NCBI RefSeq assembly: GCF_023101765.2
Contig: NC_064215.1
Coordinates: forward strand, 12,090,001 to 12,154,000
Reading direction: 5' to 3'
Source of the DNA: Spodoptera frugiperda
Taxonomy: Eukaryota > Arthropoda > Insecta > Lepidoptera > Noctuidae
Length of the DNA: 64,000 bases
Shown here: one piece after another, positions 11,601 to 24,883 of the stretch
Numbering within the stretch: position 1 is the stretch's first letter
Layout of the letters: every line of letters begins with the position of its first letter
Notes under the pieces: model-generated
What the model was told of the DNA's origin: nothing
Database searches by the model: none
What the model saw: the letters and a program-made list of their open reading frames with translations, nothing else
Made by a program: the position numbers and the translations under genes

Positions 11601-14600
11601 AGTTAAGATCTAAAATTCTTTCTCTTCATCTTCTATTATCTATCTTACAAAATGCTGGTCCAGTATTCAGGAACAATGAGATGTTCATTACAGCCATCAA
11701 GCAATATCTTTGCGTGGCTCTTTCAAAGAATGGCGTCAGTTCAGTTCCAGAAGTATTTGAACTCTCCTTAGCTATCTTCTTAGCTCTATTACAAAACTTC
11801 AAGGTACATCTAAAGAAGCAAATTGAAGTTTTCTTCAAAGAAATCTTTATGAACATTTTGGAGACATCAAGCTCGTCCTTCGAGCACAAATGGATGGTCA
11901 TACAAGCACTGACCAGAATCTGTGGAGACGCACAAAGCGTCGTTGACATCTATGTCAACTATGATTGTGATTTATCAGCAGCTAATTTATTCCAACGCTT
12001 GGTAAATGATGTTTCTAAGATCGCCCAAGGAAGGCAAGCTCTCGAATTAGGCGCTACGCCTAATCAGGAGAAATCCATGCGTATTCGTGGACTCGAATGT
12101 CTAGTGTCCATATTAAAATGTATGGTAGAATGGAGTAAAGAACTTTATATAAATCCTAACCTTCAAACTACTTTGGGAGAAAGAACAGCAAAAGAAGATC
12201 ATGACCACCACAGTATGAAATCTCACGGAGGATCTAGTCTAAGTCTAGTCTCAACAGGGTCCAGCAATATTGGTAACAGAGAGACATTAGATTCTCCAGA
12301 ACAATTTGAAGTATTGAAACAACAGAAGGAAGTTTGGGAAACAGGAATTGATTTATTCAACAGGAAACCAAAACGTGGAATTGCTTTCTTACAAGAGCAA
12401 GGGCTCTTGGGTGCGTCGACTAAAGACGTCGCTGAATGGCTATTAACGGACGAAAGACTTGATAAAACATTTATTGGCGAGTATTTGGGCGAGAACGAGG
12501 ATCATTCTAGGGAAGTTATGTACTCTTACGTAGATTCAATGAATTTCGCTAACATGGATATTGTTGCTGCGTTACGTTATTTCTTAGAAGGATTCAGACT
12601 TCCTGGTGAGGCCCAAAAGATTGACAGATTAATGGAGAAGTTTGCGTCACGCTACTGTGAATGCAATCCGAACAACACATTATTCACGAGCGCGGATACT
12701 GTTTACGTACTAGCGTTTTCCATAATAATGCTCACAACAGATTTACATTCGCCTCAAGTTAAGAATAAAATGACAAAAGAACAATATATCAAGATGAATA
12801 GTGGCATAAGTGACAACAATGACCTTCCACGTGAATATTTGTCACAGATATACGATGAAATCGCCGGTCACGAGATCAAGATGAAGAGTTCTTCTAAACC
12901 AGGAAAACATATGATCGCCAACGAGAAAAAGCGAAAGCTAATTTGGAACATGGAGATGGACTTAATATCGACAGCTGCGAAGAACTTAATGGAATCTGTG
13001 TCACATGTTCAAACTCCATTCACGACCGCCAAGCACGTCGAACACGTTCGTCCTATGTTTAAAATGGCTTGGACGCCCTTCCTTGCTGCGTTCTCAGTGG
13101 GATTGCAAGACTGTGATGATCCTGAAATCGCATCACTTTGCTTAGACGGTATTAGGTGCGCCATCCGCATTGCGTGCATTTTCCACATGTCACTTGAAAG
13201 AGACGCATACGTACAGGCTCTTGCGCGCTTCACTCTACTCACAGCTAACTCGCCTATCACAGAAATGAAGGCTAAGAACATTGATACCATAAAGACGTTG
13301 ATTACTGTCGCACATACTGATGGTAACTACTTGGGAACGAGTTGGTTGGATGTCGTTAAATGCATTTCTCAGTTAGAACTGGCACAACTTATAGGAACTG
13401 GAGTGCGGCCGCAGTTCCTATCAGGATCTGGCATAAAACCTCAACCAGATTCATTGAAGTTTAGTCTAATGTCATTAGATCCTAGCGTCAAAGAACACAT
13501 CGGAGAGACAAGCTCTCAAAGTGTAGTCGTAGCAGTAGATAGAATATTCACAGGATCCACAAGACTTGATGGTGATGCCATTGTAGACTTCGTCAAAGCG
13601 TTATGTCAAGTGTCTTTGGATGAGCTGAGCCATCCGACTAATCCTCGAATGTTTTCACTGCAGAAGATAGTCGAAATTTCGTACTACAACATGGGTCGTA
13701 TCAGGCTGCAGTGGTCTCGAATATGGCAAGTGCTGGGTGATCATTTCAACAAAGTGGGTTGCAGCAGTAACGAAGATATAGCATTCTTCGCAGTGGATTC
13801 CTTGAGACAACTATCAATGAAGTTTATCGAAAAAGGAGAGTTCGCCAATTTCAAATTCCAAAAGGACTTCTTGAGACCGTTTGAGCACATCATGAAGAAA
13901 AATAGCTCTCCTACTATAAGAGATATGGTAGTTCGTTGTATCGCACAGATGGTAAACTCTCAAGCATCCAATATAAAATCCGGTTGGAAAAATATATTCT
14001 CGGTATTCCATCTTGCTGCAAGCGATCAAGATGAAGCAATTGTTGACTTAGCATTCCAGACTACCGGCAAAATTATAAATGAGTTATATGAAAAACAATT
14101 CCCAGCGATGATAGACTCCTTCCAAGATGCAGTGAAATGCCTATCAGAATTTGCATGTAATGCAAAGTTCCCCGACACTTCAATGGAGGCCATAAGACTG
14201 GTGAGGTCTTGTGCGACCGCAGTGGGCGCGTCACCGCAGCTGTTCGCGGAGCACGCGGGGCTTGAAGGCGAGCCGGGCGCTCCAGAAGTCGACAGAGTAT
14301 GGTTAAGAGGGTGGTTTCCACTGCTCTTTTCGTTATCGTGTGTCGTCAGTCGCTGCAAGCTCGACGTACGCACACGAGGACTCACGGTCCTGTTTGAGAT
14401 TATTAAAACTCATGGTGAATCATTCCGTCCACATTGGTGGAGAGACCTATTTAATATATTATTCAGAATCTTTGACAATATGAAGCTACCCGAGCATCAG
14501 TTGGAGAAGAACGAGTGGATGACTACAACCTGCAACCATGCGTTGTACGCCATCGTCGACGTCTTCACGCAATACTTTGACATTCTCGGTTCTCTATTGT

Positions 14601-16361
14601 TAGAGCAACTGTACGCGCAGCTGCACTGGTGCGTGCAGCAGGACAATGAACAGCTCGCACGCTCCGGCACCAACTGCTTGGAGAATCTAGTCATATCCAA
14701 CGGAACAAAGTTCAACGAGGATACTTGGAGCAAAACATGTCAGATAATGTTGGACATCTTTAACAGCACGCTGCCCACCACATTGCTGACCTGGAAACCT
14801 GATGACAACGACGAGAGCGACCAGCCTCAAGTCCGACATGGCATCTTAAAGAAACCCCAGGGAGGGGACGAAATCAAGTCATCCAACCGAGTATTCAACA
14901 GCCTCCTCATCAAATGCGTCGTACAGTTGGAGCTGATACAAACGATCGATAACATCGTCTTCTACCCCGCCACGTCGCGGAAGGAAGACGCCGAGACACT
15001 GGCGCTAGCGGCCGCAGAGCTGACTGGCGGCACTCCCGGCACCGAGCAGGAATGTCAGCGTGAAGAACAGGGAATGTATAGATTGCTTAGTTCGCCACAT
15101 CTACTCCGACTAGTAGAATGCCTCATGTGCAGTCATCGCTTTGCTAAAACATTTAACACTAATAACACGCAAAGGAATGTGTTGTGGAAAGCTAATTTCA
15201 AGGGTTCGGTGAAGCCGAACATGTTGAAACAAGAGACGCAGTCGTTGGCGTGCGTGCTGCGGATACTGTTCAAGATGTACAGTGATGAGACGCGGCGGGA
15301 CCACTGGCCTGCGGTACAGAAGAGTCTCATCACCATTTGTTGCGAAGCTTTAGAATACTTTGCTGGGGTGACGAGCGAAGCACACAGAGACGCATGGACG
15401 TCCATACTGCTGTTGATTCTCACAAGAATACTGAAGATGCCTGACGAAAGAGTAAGTACAAATTAGTGGAAAATTGTACATAATATGTACTCAGTTACAC
15501 TTTATCGAAACAATAATGGAATTAGATTGTAGATGCTATCAGTTATCGTTATGATAATGATAGAAGGTATGCGTCGTATACGGATTTAAAATTTGATCTA
15601 TCCTTTTTTATACGGTAGTCATATTACGACGTGTTTACCTATTTAGAAATGAATAAGTAGCCAAGTATTTAATACTCATTCATTGATAATTATTGGAATC
15701 AATTTCATAAAACTCTACGAACTATACCCGCTTTTATTAGACATACACGCATTATTTAGAATAATGTACCTCTTCACTTCACCTACATGTTGACATCGAT
15801 ACGCTGTTATTGCTGTTTGATAAGCAACAGCATAACTTATAGCAATAATACAAGTTGTGCAAATACCTGAGTAAAGGTTTTACCTCGTCACTACAAAGTC
15901 AATGTTAATTTGTAGAGCACAATTACTCTGCTAATAAATTATATTACACGTGAATCAACATGGACTTGTTATAAAGCAATAGGTACCTATTTATTTTCTC
16001 AATGCTTTGCTAATCGCACATTTCTAAAGACAAAAATCTTATTTAGTGTGCGATTATCTCGCTAGTAAAGCTGTACACAACTTAACACGGATTAGTTATT
16101 ATGTAGACAGCAAGCCAATTTAGTTTGATAATCTGTATTCATAAATGAGATCATCACATGTAGGCGTAGGTACATATAGTTGTGTCGGTATGCAAATAGT
16201 AAGTTGTCGTCGTGTTTCAGTTTGCGGCTCACGTGTCCAGCTACTACCCGCTGCTGTGTGAGATCACGTGCTTCGACCTGAAGCCCGAGCTGCGGTCGGT
16301 GCTCCGCCGAGTGTTCATACGCATCGGGCCCGTCTTCAACATCGTCACCAACGCCCAATAA
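8630..16361 (+). CDS. Sec71: Brefeldin A-inhibited Arf guanine-nucleotide exchange factor (BIG1/2, fly Sec71)
   Basis: Exons 8630-8753, 10563-15451 and 16221-16361 join in phase to 1,717 aa. The product activates Arf1-class GTPases at the trans-Golgi and recycling endosomes. In order: N-terminal DCB region beginning near MFIVRALEKILADKDIK; an acidic, low-complexity stretch about residues 200-310; the HUS box (NYDCDLSAANLFQRLVNDV) near 505-525; the Sec7 domain about 622-815 with the catalytic glutamate in FRLPGEAQKIDR (residue about 724); then the long C-terminal HDS repeats. The middle exon has 4,889 nt, striking because vertebrate orthologues are cut into dozens of exons. The in-frame TTG-led extension at 10547 is intron sequence. 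The AATAAA at 16845 puts the 3' end almost at the Arpc1 stop codon. Confidence 0.95.
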
Positions 16362-16876
16362 CGACACAATGTTAACAAACAATATGGCCTTATAGTTCTC
16401 TAGGATAAAGTATGACTTTGATGTTAATGTTAAAAATAATACTTCGGTTGATTCCTTAAAATTTAATGTAATATTGACAGCAATCAGTACTTCAGTAGTA
16501 TTAAAAGTGATCTATCATATTTTATAGGGTGTAGTAGTCTTATTTCTAATTTATATTATAAATTATTGATTTGATTATCAAGTTAAATTTTTAAATTGTA
16601 TATTATAAAAGCATAGAAGTTGTATCTATAAATTATAATAGTTTATTCTGTATATTTGAAAGTTTTTACTGTCTGGGGAGCTGAATTCACTCACTGCTAC
16701 TATTGCTTGGTATTCCTTCTAGCTAGACTGATCAGACTGTGATTGTGAACTTTTACTTTCTCACTGCTTTCCATGTTTTATCATTTTTCTTGGAGTGACT
16801 TCAGAACTCGCACGCAAACTGATTATTATATTATTATTCCTTAAAATAAAAATCATAAATTTAACAGAAGTCTGAT

Positions 16877-19116
16877 TTAAACAATCTTCAGTCCCTCAAT
16901 GGACCTCTCCAAGGAGTCCAAGTCCCAGATGACCAACTGTCCATCCAGTCCAGTGGTGCTAAACTTGTGAGTGTTAGCCTTAGTGCCCTCGAAAATGCGG
17001 ATGGAAGTGATAGCGTTCTGGTGAATAGAATCCAGGAGAGTATCATTGGTTTCAATGCGTGCTTGGCGATCCAGAGACTGGAACTTCTTCATGGCAGACA
17101 GTCCACCAGACTCCTTTCTCTGAGTATTATCCAACTTGGCAACAAACTTAATCTGATCACCTTCATGGCAATACATTAGAGGAATGCAGCTATGTCCTGC
17201 CACAACCAGGGAGTTGTTGGTTACCCAACTGCATCCCAGGAAAGGCAGGTACTCAGTCTTCAATTTTATGATAGCTTTCCCTTGAGTAGCATCAGCTACA
17301 TTTATGGAGCTATCATGTCCCACCCATGCAACTTTATTCCCATCTGCTGAGAAAGACACACTGTGCACCCATCCACCACCATTGGGTGAGTTGGGGAATT
17401 CAGCCAACATTTGTCCCAAAGGAAGCTTGGTGCCCCAAACATTTGGTCCAGGTTGATCTTCAATATCCTTGATGTATGCAGAGTAAACCCTTACTTTGAA
17501 GTCAGCTGAGCCAGCAACCAACAGTATGTTGTTTGGGTGCCAGTCAATGCTGGTCACAGTTGAGCGTATTGGCTTCTTGATATGCTTGGACACCCACCAA
17601 TTGTTTTCTTTTTCAAAATAACAGATGGAGATTAACCTGGCTCCAGAACCAACAGCAAACTTGTTCTCCATGGGTGACCATTTGACACAGGTGGCAGCAC
17701 GGTTGATACGGAGAAGGACAAGTGTTGTAGTCCACTTGCCATCGTCTCCCTGGGTCCAGACGTAAGCATTGCGGTCAACAGAGCAGGTGACAATGCGGTT
17801 GGTGTTTGGCGCCCAGTCAATGCCCATCACCTTCAAGTCATGCTCCACCAGGTTGTTGGTTTGCTTCCAATCATTTCCTTCCTTTTGATAGATATGGACT
17901 TCATTGTTGTTTGGAGAGAATGCTATTTCTGTAACATGAAAATTAGGACAGTCATTTACAGATCTTTCTAAACAGTCTGGGGGGTCTAGAGAACTAAATA
18001 TAACATGACCATAAATGATAAATGATAAAATGATAAATGATATTTATTTCTGTAAATAGATTATAAAATAACACTTTTACACGTCAATATTTCAAATAGC
18101 TAGATGAGGCCGGCATTTCCTATCCGACTACTCTGAGAAGAAATGCCGAAACAAACTCAGAGGTCATAGTCTCTTTTAAAGTCCAGACAAAATCAATTAA
18201 AGATGTCGGAGAACCGTGCAAGTTTATTCTGTAGTGGTCTTTTGAGGAAAGAACCACAGCAGTTTGAGCGGACCTGTTCAGATGGCAGCACGCATGTGTC
18301 AGTTTACAATGAGCTCAGCTGACGGCTGTTGCTGAATGATCCGACGAACAATACCTACCAAAAGAACATTTGGGTAGGCCACACAAATGCTCACACTGTC
18401 AGAATATAATTAACTAAAAGTGAAATGACTAGGCAAACTCTCGCACGGTCCTCAAACTAACAATTTTAAAAATAATATGTGAAAACAAAAAAATATCGAA
18501 TGATATTAATGTATATCATGTCAAATTGTATAAAAATGTAACTTGTGTTACAAACATGTCAACATGACCTGTGTGGACATTATAGCGGCTCACTCCCAAG
18601 CCTGACTATCATCTAAGTAGTCTTTAATTTTATAAAAAGCTTTACTATACAGTTTTTCTTTAATAACATTTTTAAATTTATTCAGGCTCAAACTTTGAAT
18701 ATCGCTGGGAATTTTATTGTAAAAGCGTATGCATTGACATCTGAACGAACCACTTATTTTCTTAAGTGTAGTAGTGGGAACAATATATTTGTTTTTATTT
18801 CTAGTGTTTATATTATGTATATCACAATACTTTTTGAATAAATTAATGTTTTTGTGAGCATACACTACATTTTCATAAATGTATTGAGAAGGAACAGTCA
18901 ATATATTAATTTCTTTAAATAATTCCCTAAGAGAGTGCCTCGGACTAAATGATTGATTGTGGTTATAACTACTATAAATATAATTTTTCTAAAGGGTAAT
19001 AAACTGGGCGTGAATTATATTGAGAGCTATAGAGATTACTTACGAGTTCTATCCTTGTTCCATGCATGACAAGTCACCGGTGCACATGAGTCACCGAATG
19101 TAAGAGTTTGAGACAT
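16877..19116 (-). CDS. Arpc1: Actin-related protein 2/3 complex subunit 1 (ARPC1)
   Basis: Two coding exons, 19116-19044 and 17928-16877, join as HAWNKDRT-Q-IAFSPNNNEV to give 374 aa, the usual size. The product is the WD40 propeller of the Arp2/3 complex that nucleates branched actin. Recognisable blades include KVMGIDWAPNTNRIVTCSVD, VKWSPMENKFAVGSGA and TSIDWHPNNILLVAGSADFK. The insert before the last blade (KKFQSLDRQARIETND) is typical of ARPC1. The single 1.1-kb intron has been invaded by a LINE. Its downstream poly(A) signal on the minus strand (near 16642) lies inside the 3' UTR region of the convergent BIG gene, so the two transcripts probably overlap by about 200 nt. Confidence 0.96.
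18011..18990 (-). mobile_element. 5'-truncated non-LTR retrotransposon (CR1/Jockey-like)
   Basis: The minus strand encodes an intact 103-residue end of a reverse transcriptase ORF (18901-18590) with GSFRCQCIRFYNKIPSDI and YKIKDYLDDSQAWE, a C-terminal signature common in lepidopteran LINE proteins. It is followed by about 580 nt of 3' UTR and a tail of TTATCAT-type repeats at 18011-18041, the expected 3' end. The upstream RT domain is missing, so the copy is 5'-truncated and not autonomous. It lies in the Arpc1 intron in the same orientation as the gene. Confidence 0.8.
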
Positions 19117-20030
19117 CTTTCGTGAGCTGTACAAACAATAAAAATTATATTTTAATTCCTGTTAATGTTGTAGAATTAACAAATACATGTTCCATGTACG
19201 ATTTTTACCTGGAATTCCAAAGCAAACGGGAAATCGGTCACACCCAACGATATCAGTTGATAAGCGGAAATTCGCGGACTCTGGGCAGTCGACACGAATT
19301 CCTGTAAATGTACACATGTTTTATATTCTGCGTCAAAACGTTACCAATTATCACAATGCCTATTTCACTTAGTTTCTTGAATTTCTACATCTATTTACCT
19401 ATTTCCTTTCGAAAATTTCACACGAACCACGAATCGAATACGAATTCATTCAATGAATGAAATGATGCTGTCATAATGTCAATGTCACATGTCACTGTCA
19501 GAAACTCGGAGCAATCCATCTGAGACTGAAACTCTCGCACACACACACACAATGCTTTTTTGCCAAATGTGTAGTTTCAATACGTTTTTATTAACTAGGA
19601 AAACGAATATGATTATTCGTCATCAAAATATAAATCTTATTTTTCCACATCATGATTCTATCTCTTTCTGCTATGATGTGAAATGTGAATGTCTGTGTAT
19701 CCTGATGGGTATAACCTGAGTGTTTTCAAAGCCCGAGAGAATAGGTTGCATATGGGCAGAGGTGCTTCATCGTAGTAGGCGGCATCATCACTTACCATCA
19801 GGCGAGATACAATAGAACTTCTTGATAAATTGCACAGATAGTTAATCTAAAATTGACACCTGCTTGACAGTTACTGCCAAAAGGGACAATGACAGCAAAA
19901 TATAAATAAAAATATTGGAACACGGCAGCAAATGACCGCACATGTTATTATTTTATCGTAATTATTAGCGGTAAAAAGGCTTTACGAAAGTAAACAACAT
20001 TCATTTTCTACTCCACTACAAATATTAAGA
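19117..20030. promoter_or_regulatory. Divergent promoter region, Arpc1 / TRAX
   Basis: These 914 bp lie between the two start codons. Two TGACA/TGTCA clusters occur: CTGTCATAATGTCAATGTCA followed by more copies (19469-19500), and TTGACACCTGCTTGACAG with more TGACA (19854-19893). Between them, 19755-19810 carries a short interspersed repeat (GGCGGCATCATCACTTACC, then ATCAGGCGAGA) that recurs at about 42890-42930. Confidence 0.55.
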
Positions 20031-21466
20031 ATGCCACCACCAGGTTTGTAACTTTTTTGTATGGAATGAAAGCCAAAAAGTACAGTATTGATTAAAAATT
20101 TACATATTTTGCATTTGATTCGTAAATGTAAATGCTCTTTTAAGAAATCGTTTCTTGTAATTAAACTGTTTGTTGTCCCCAGGAAAACATTACCGCGGAA
20201 ATCGCAAAGGTTCTAATCAGACCCACACGCTAGCCTCTGTCGCGCGAGAGACGGCTACTTCTCTGCCGGCAGACAGCCCCGTGCTTGCGATATTCAAAGA
20301 TGCTGCTCGCAAGTTAAATGAACGTCAGGACAGGCACGAGCGGCTCGTCAAACTCTCGCGTGACGTCACTATTGAAAGCAAAAGAATAATTTTCTTATTG
20401 CATTCTCCTATAACGTAAGTACATTATGTATGAACTACGCTAATGTATAAAATAGGAAAGCACTTTGGTTTATTAATAAGATTGTTGTATATCTTAGGTC
20501 TTATTTACATTATTTAACTAACTAATCAAACTTAGATTATTTTTCATTCAGAAAAGAATCATCTGAAAATACTCTTACTGAAGCCAAGGATCGTGTACAA
20601 AAACTGATCAATGGACCTATTAAGAGTATTGGCTTGGAGTTGGAGAACAGTCCAGCTCACTTACATGGCAGGGCTGTCACTGCCGGGTTCCAGGAATTCA
20701 TAGAGGCAAGGACTTTGCTGTCTCTGATGGCTGAAAAAAGGATCATTACTTACCCAGAAGTGCAAAAGGAATTGGAGTATGATATCACAGATGATGACAA
20801 TCAGAGGTCTCTAGTAACAATGTTACCCGAGTCTGATTACATGCTAGGTCTTGCTGATCTGACTGGAGAGCTGATGAGGAAGGCTATCAACAGCATATCC
20901 AGTGGAGACAGTGAGGAATGCTTCCAAGCTTGTCAAGTTGTCAGGCATTTGTATACTGGATACTTGGGTAAGACATCAAATGTATTATTTGCCTTCTAAT
21001 ATAAAAAAAGGTCCTGGAAATTAGCCCAGCCTTAAACTAATGTTGTAATCAAAAATCATGTGTACCAAAATTAAAGAGTAGCATTCTATTTATTAATATT
21101 GTAATTCAACATTATCAACAGCCAGAAGATGTTGACTATTGGACAAAGGTCTTCCCCTTCCTCCTCTACTTTTCCTATAGGATGATCTAATACTGATAGC
21201 TCAAAACTATAATTAAAATGCATGGTCTATCTAAAGGAAAAAAGCTGCTAAAAGTTAAGTGTATCCAATTTATTTCAGGCATAACAGGCAGTCGTCTCTT
21301 AGTCCGTAAGCTGCCGACAACTCGCGCCAACGTCAACAAAGTTGAGATGGCCGTGTATGCTCTTAAAGTGCGCGGCGGAGAGACGCCGGCACCACTACTG
21401 CTACCTGCCGCTCCTGCAGAGTGGGAGCCACCGATCAACTTATCCGACGATGAAGGATACTACTAG
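20031..21466 (+). CDS. trax: Translin-associated factor X (TRAX)
   Basis: Exons 20031-20043 (13 nt), 20183-20414, 20552-20967 and 21279-21466 join to 282 aa. TRAX pairs with translin in the C3PO endoribonuclease, which removes the nicked siRNA passenger strand during RISC loading and processes tRNA leaders. TRAX is the catalytic subunit; the acidic residues that coordinate magnesium are visible in FIEARTLLSLM and DYMLGLADLTGELMRKAI. The start codon is in a tiny exon (MPPPG...), which I chose because the in-phase splice recreates PPGKHYRGNRKG; the in-frame sequence just upstream of exon 2 is intronic. The C-terminus is proline/alanine-rich and ends NLSDDEGYY. Confidence 0.95.
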
Positions 21467-21827
21467 ACTATGCTAGACATAGCACTAGTCTATAGACTGA
21501 ATGAAAAGCCTGATTCAGATCTATTTAAGTAAAAAAGTATTAGAAACTTAATGCATAATTGTCATTAACATCCCACATTAGAAAATCTTTAATTAAGCTA
21601 GTGGTTCCATTTTAACGTCATTCACATTTTGTATCTTTAATGTTTTAAACTTTTCCAAAGCAATATGCCTGGTTGTCTGGCGTCTAGAGTTTAATTATTA
21701 GGATATAAGCTTCAATAGACAGTTCATTAATACACCTTTGGATTTTCATTCCCAATCCCAAATGAAGAAAACAAGGAAAGTTTCGTTGAAAAAATAACAA
21801 ATTTTATTGAGGAAAAATAACACTTAA
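21467..21827. other. Convergent 3' region, TRAX / APLF
   Basis: No gene lies in these 361 bp; they must hold the TRAX 3' UTR. A TTTATT at about 21803 is a minus-strand AATAAA that could end the longer APLF transcript only 25 nt past its stop codon. I see no clear plus-strand AATAAA close to the TRAX stop. Confidence 0.5.
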
Positions 21828-24800
21828 CTAAAAATCTTGAGAGTAATCTCCACTGTCTGGTACATCACTGGGAGGTTGCCACTCATCGGATTCATCTGTT
21901 CCATACGGATCCGCTGCGTCTGAGTCAGAGTCGCCCCAACTTTGCCTATTTACAGTTTTCCGAGTCCTCTTTCCTACCACTATGAGATTATCAACAGGAG
22001 AGTCTTCATCACTTAAAGATACTCTCCTTTGCCTCCTTTTCCTTTGTTTACCTGGTTAAAATTATATCACTTATAAAAACAGTACATTTCTTCTCATAAT
22101 ATATAACATAATTAAAGTTTTATTTGTATAATTTTTGAAAGTCATTCATATTTCAAAACTCATAATCGTAATCGACGCTGTCCCCATCTGAATCTTCAGT
22201 TTCAAAATGGTCGTCGTAAAAGTTAACTGTGTGTGCATTTATGTAGTAGATGTTACCGTGACGTTCCACTCTTCGCATACCTGTTGGACGCAAAATAATT
22301 ATGAATTAGTACAAACAGAAATCAAATTATAAACTTTGAGAGCCAAATAAAAAAAAATAGTAACAGAAGCGGATTATGCGATTGCGAGGGCCTCAGTAAT
22401 TTATATTGTTGTGTTAGTTTTTCAAGACTGAGGTGGATTTAGATATATGGGAGCTCTCATTTGCGCCAGTCGGGCAGTAAATGTTATCAAAATCCTAAAA
22501 TGATAAAAAGTTTGTGGACCTGGCGGATGTTGACGGGGCGCGGGGGGGCCAGTCCCCGCGGGGTGTGAGTGCAGCTGCCAGTGTCTGGGGTCGCGCCGCC
22601 TGCAGCCGCTGCCATAGGGACACGGTCCCTGGTCACCGGTGCCCCAGTCTGAGTCATTCGGGTGACAGAAGTCCACACGATGCTGAGGGTTGCGTCTACA
22701 AGAGGAACACAAGTTTTAAATCCGAATTAATTGAATATATGAATATTTTATTTTAGTCACAATTAGGTAGTTACTAATAATACTACAAACTAATTTCGAA
22801 TACTATTATTTATGGCAATGAGGATAAACCTACTAAGATAAGCGACAATTGCACTTGATATGAACTAAAAATAAAGTTATTAAAACAGGAAACAATGATT
22901 TTTATACACTATTCTCATGGTATAGTAAGTACTTATTGTAGTCATGCCTGATCTGCAATACCGCATGTTGGTATGGGGTATGGGAAATGGGAGTAAACTT
23001 TATTAGATGATACAAGTTCAAACATAGGTACATTATGTAGATCTACAATCTGTAATAGAAGTGCTTTACCTATAACAATTGGCTCCATAAAAGCATCTCT
23101 CTCGTAACCGCACTGTAGGTTTTACAGGTGACGATGGTGCAGCATTATCACCACTTTGGTCATTATTTGAAGTGCCCTGGAACATTATTATATTACTTCA
23201 AGATAACAAATTATTTTAGTGATTAGATAATGTGTATAATAATCATGTCAAAGAATTTCAATTAACTGATGGGGCAACAATAAAAATATAGAGTTTACAC
23301 TGCTACAATATTAATTAATACTTACAGGTTGAACATCGCTCGGACCTGCCGCATTTCCAGTGTCAGGGTCAACCTTTACATCCGAATTATCTGTGGGTTC
23401 ATTTTTGACAGTGGTACTTTCTGTAGGCTCAACTTTTACAATAGTGCTGTCTGATGTCGCATCTGTGTTTTGTACCGTAGGCTCAACCTGAATATTGCTT
23501 GTGTCCATGGGTTCTGTTGTCACAGCACTACTGTCCACTGGCTCAGTTTTAACTTTCTTAACATCTACAGGACTAGTATCCATAGAAGTATTGTTCCGTT
23601 TAGTTGGAGTAATGGCACTGTCTACTAAAGGTACTTGTGGTGATAGTCCATTAGTGTCTGTATTGTTTGGTTCAGAAGTAATTTGGTTAGCTTGAGGGTC
23701 ATCATCTTCACCTGGAATCAATTTTATTGTAATTAATTTTCTTTTTTTTACACAGTACATATCAGTTTTGATTATCCTGATTAACTTAACACTTTAATAA
23801 AAGGAATAATTAAGATATTTTTTAGTACTCAGATTGTATTATTGACTACCATATACTTACTTGTTGATGTGCGATCATTGTTATCTGCAGAAACTCCATT
23901 TGGTACAAGTACAGTATCATCTTCGTTACTTTCATTTGAATCTTCATCAGTTAACTTGTGCACTTCATACCAGAATACTTCTGGTAGCAGTCCGAACTTG
24001 TTACCATGACTGAGTTCTACGGAACAATCCTGTCTCAATATATGTATTTCTTTGCCATCTTTAATGTAGAAACATGGATTTTTGTGTAACTGAAAGTTTA
24101 ATAATATTAATTTTAAATTATATAGCTATGAATGAATAAAAAAATACAGGAATTTTAATTTGCATACTGATTTTAGGGTGAGCTTATCTGTTGTCACTTC
24201 GAGCTGAGCATGGTTACGTGATATTCTTTTATCCTCATCAATCTGGAACAAAAAGAATAGAAGTTTATCAGTGGGCTGTCTAAATCATAGATTTATTATT
24301 TTACTTAACTATTTCATTATTATCTCAATATCCAGGAAATTGTCATAATATCCTTATATAATGTATATGTTATGTATAAAAAAATACTATCATTTGGTCA
24401 GTGAATATCCTTATGTTGGGGCGGAGTTTAGATACAGTAACACTTCATGACACAAGATATTAGTATTTTATAATAAAGGGAAAACCAATAACAAAATAGT
24501 TATGAATAATCAATGACTCATATGGAACAAACACGAAAAACATAAACGAGAAGAAATACATTGATAAGTAAGAAATTATCTTAAAAATAAATACTATACA
24601 TACAAGCTCAAACTTGTTCGTAAAAGTTCAAGGTTTTCGGTTATCGGTATCTTTATGTTATTACATCTAAAACACTAAAATTAAAGGTATTTTATAAATT
24701 ATCACATAAAATACGTATACCAAGCCGTAGATTTTATACCGATTGTGTGAATGGTAACGTATAAACTAGTAATTTCATTAAAAAACTTACTTTAAAGTGG

Positions 24801-24883
24801 CCCCGACCAATCGGAAATACACCAAACGGAAGTTTTATTTTCTGATTATCATCTGTATCAATCCGCACTACTTTGAAAATCAT
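21828..24883 (-). CDS. APLF-like protein: FHA domain plus two PAR-binding (PBZ) zinc fingers
   Basis: Exons 24883-24791, 24242-24168, 24089-23861, 23711-23326, 23176-23070 and 22695-22520, then either 22280-22153 (397 aa) or 22051-21828 (429 aa). Vertebrate APLF binds poly(ADP-ribose) and XRCC1/XRCC4, acts in strand-break repair and is a histone chaperone. The N-terminal FHA domain (to about residue 110) has IGRGHFK and the core RISRNHAQLEV. A long Thr/Asp-rich linker with repeated VKVEP/VKTEP motifs follows. The PBZ fingers are CFYGANCYRRNPQH with VDFCH, and CPYGSGCRRRDPRH with LHSH; in the second a His replaces the usual aromatic residue. The C-terminus is acidic with embedded aromatics in both versions. 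Aprataxin and PNKP share the FHA type, but only APLF combines it with tandem PBZ. Confidence 0.88.
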
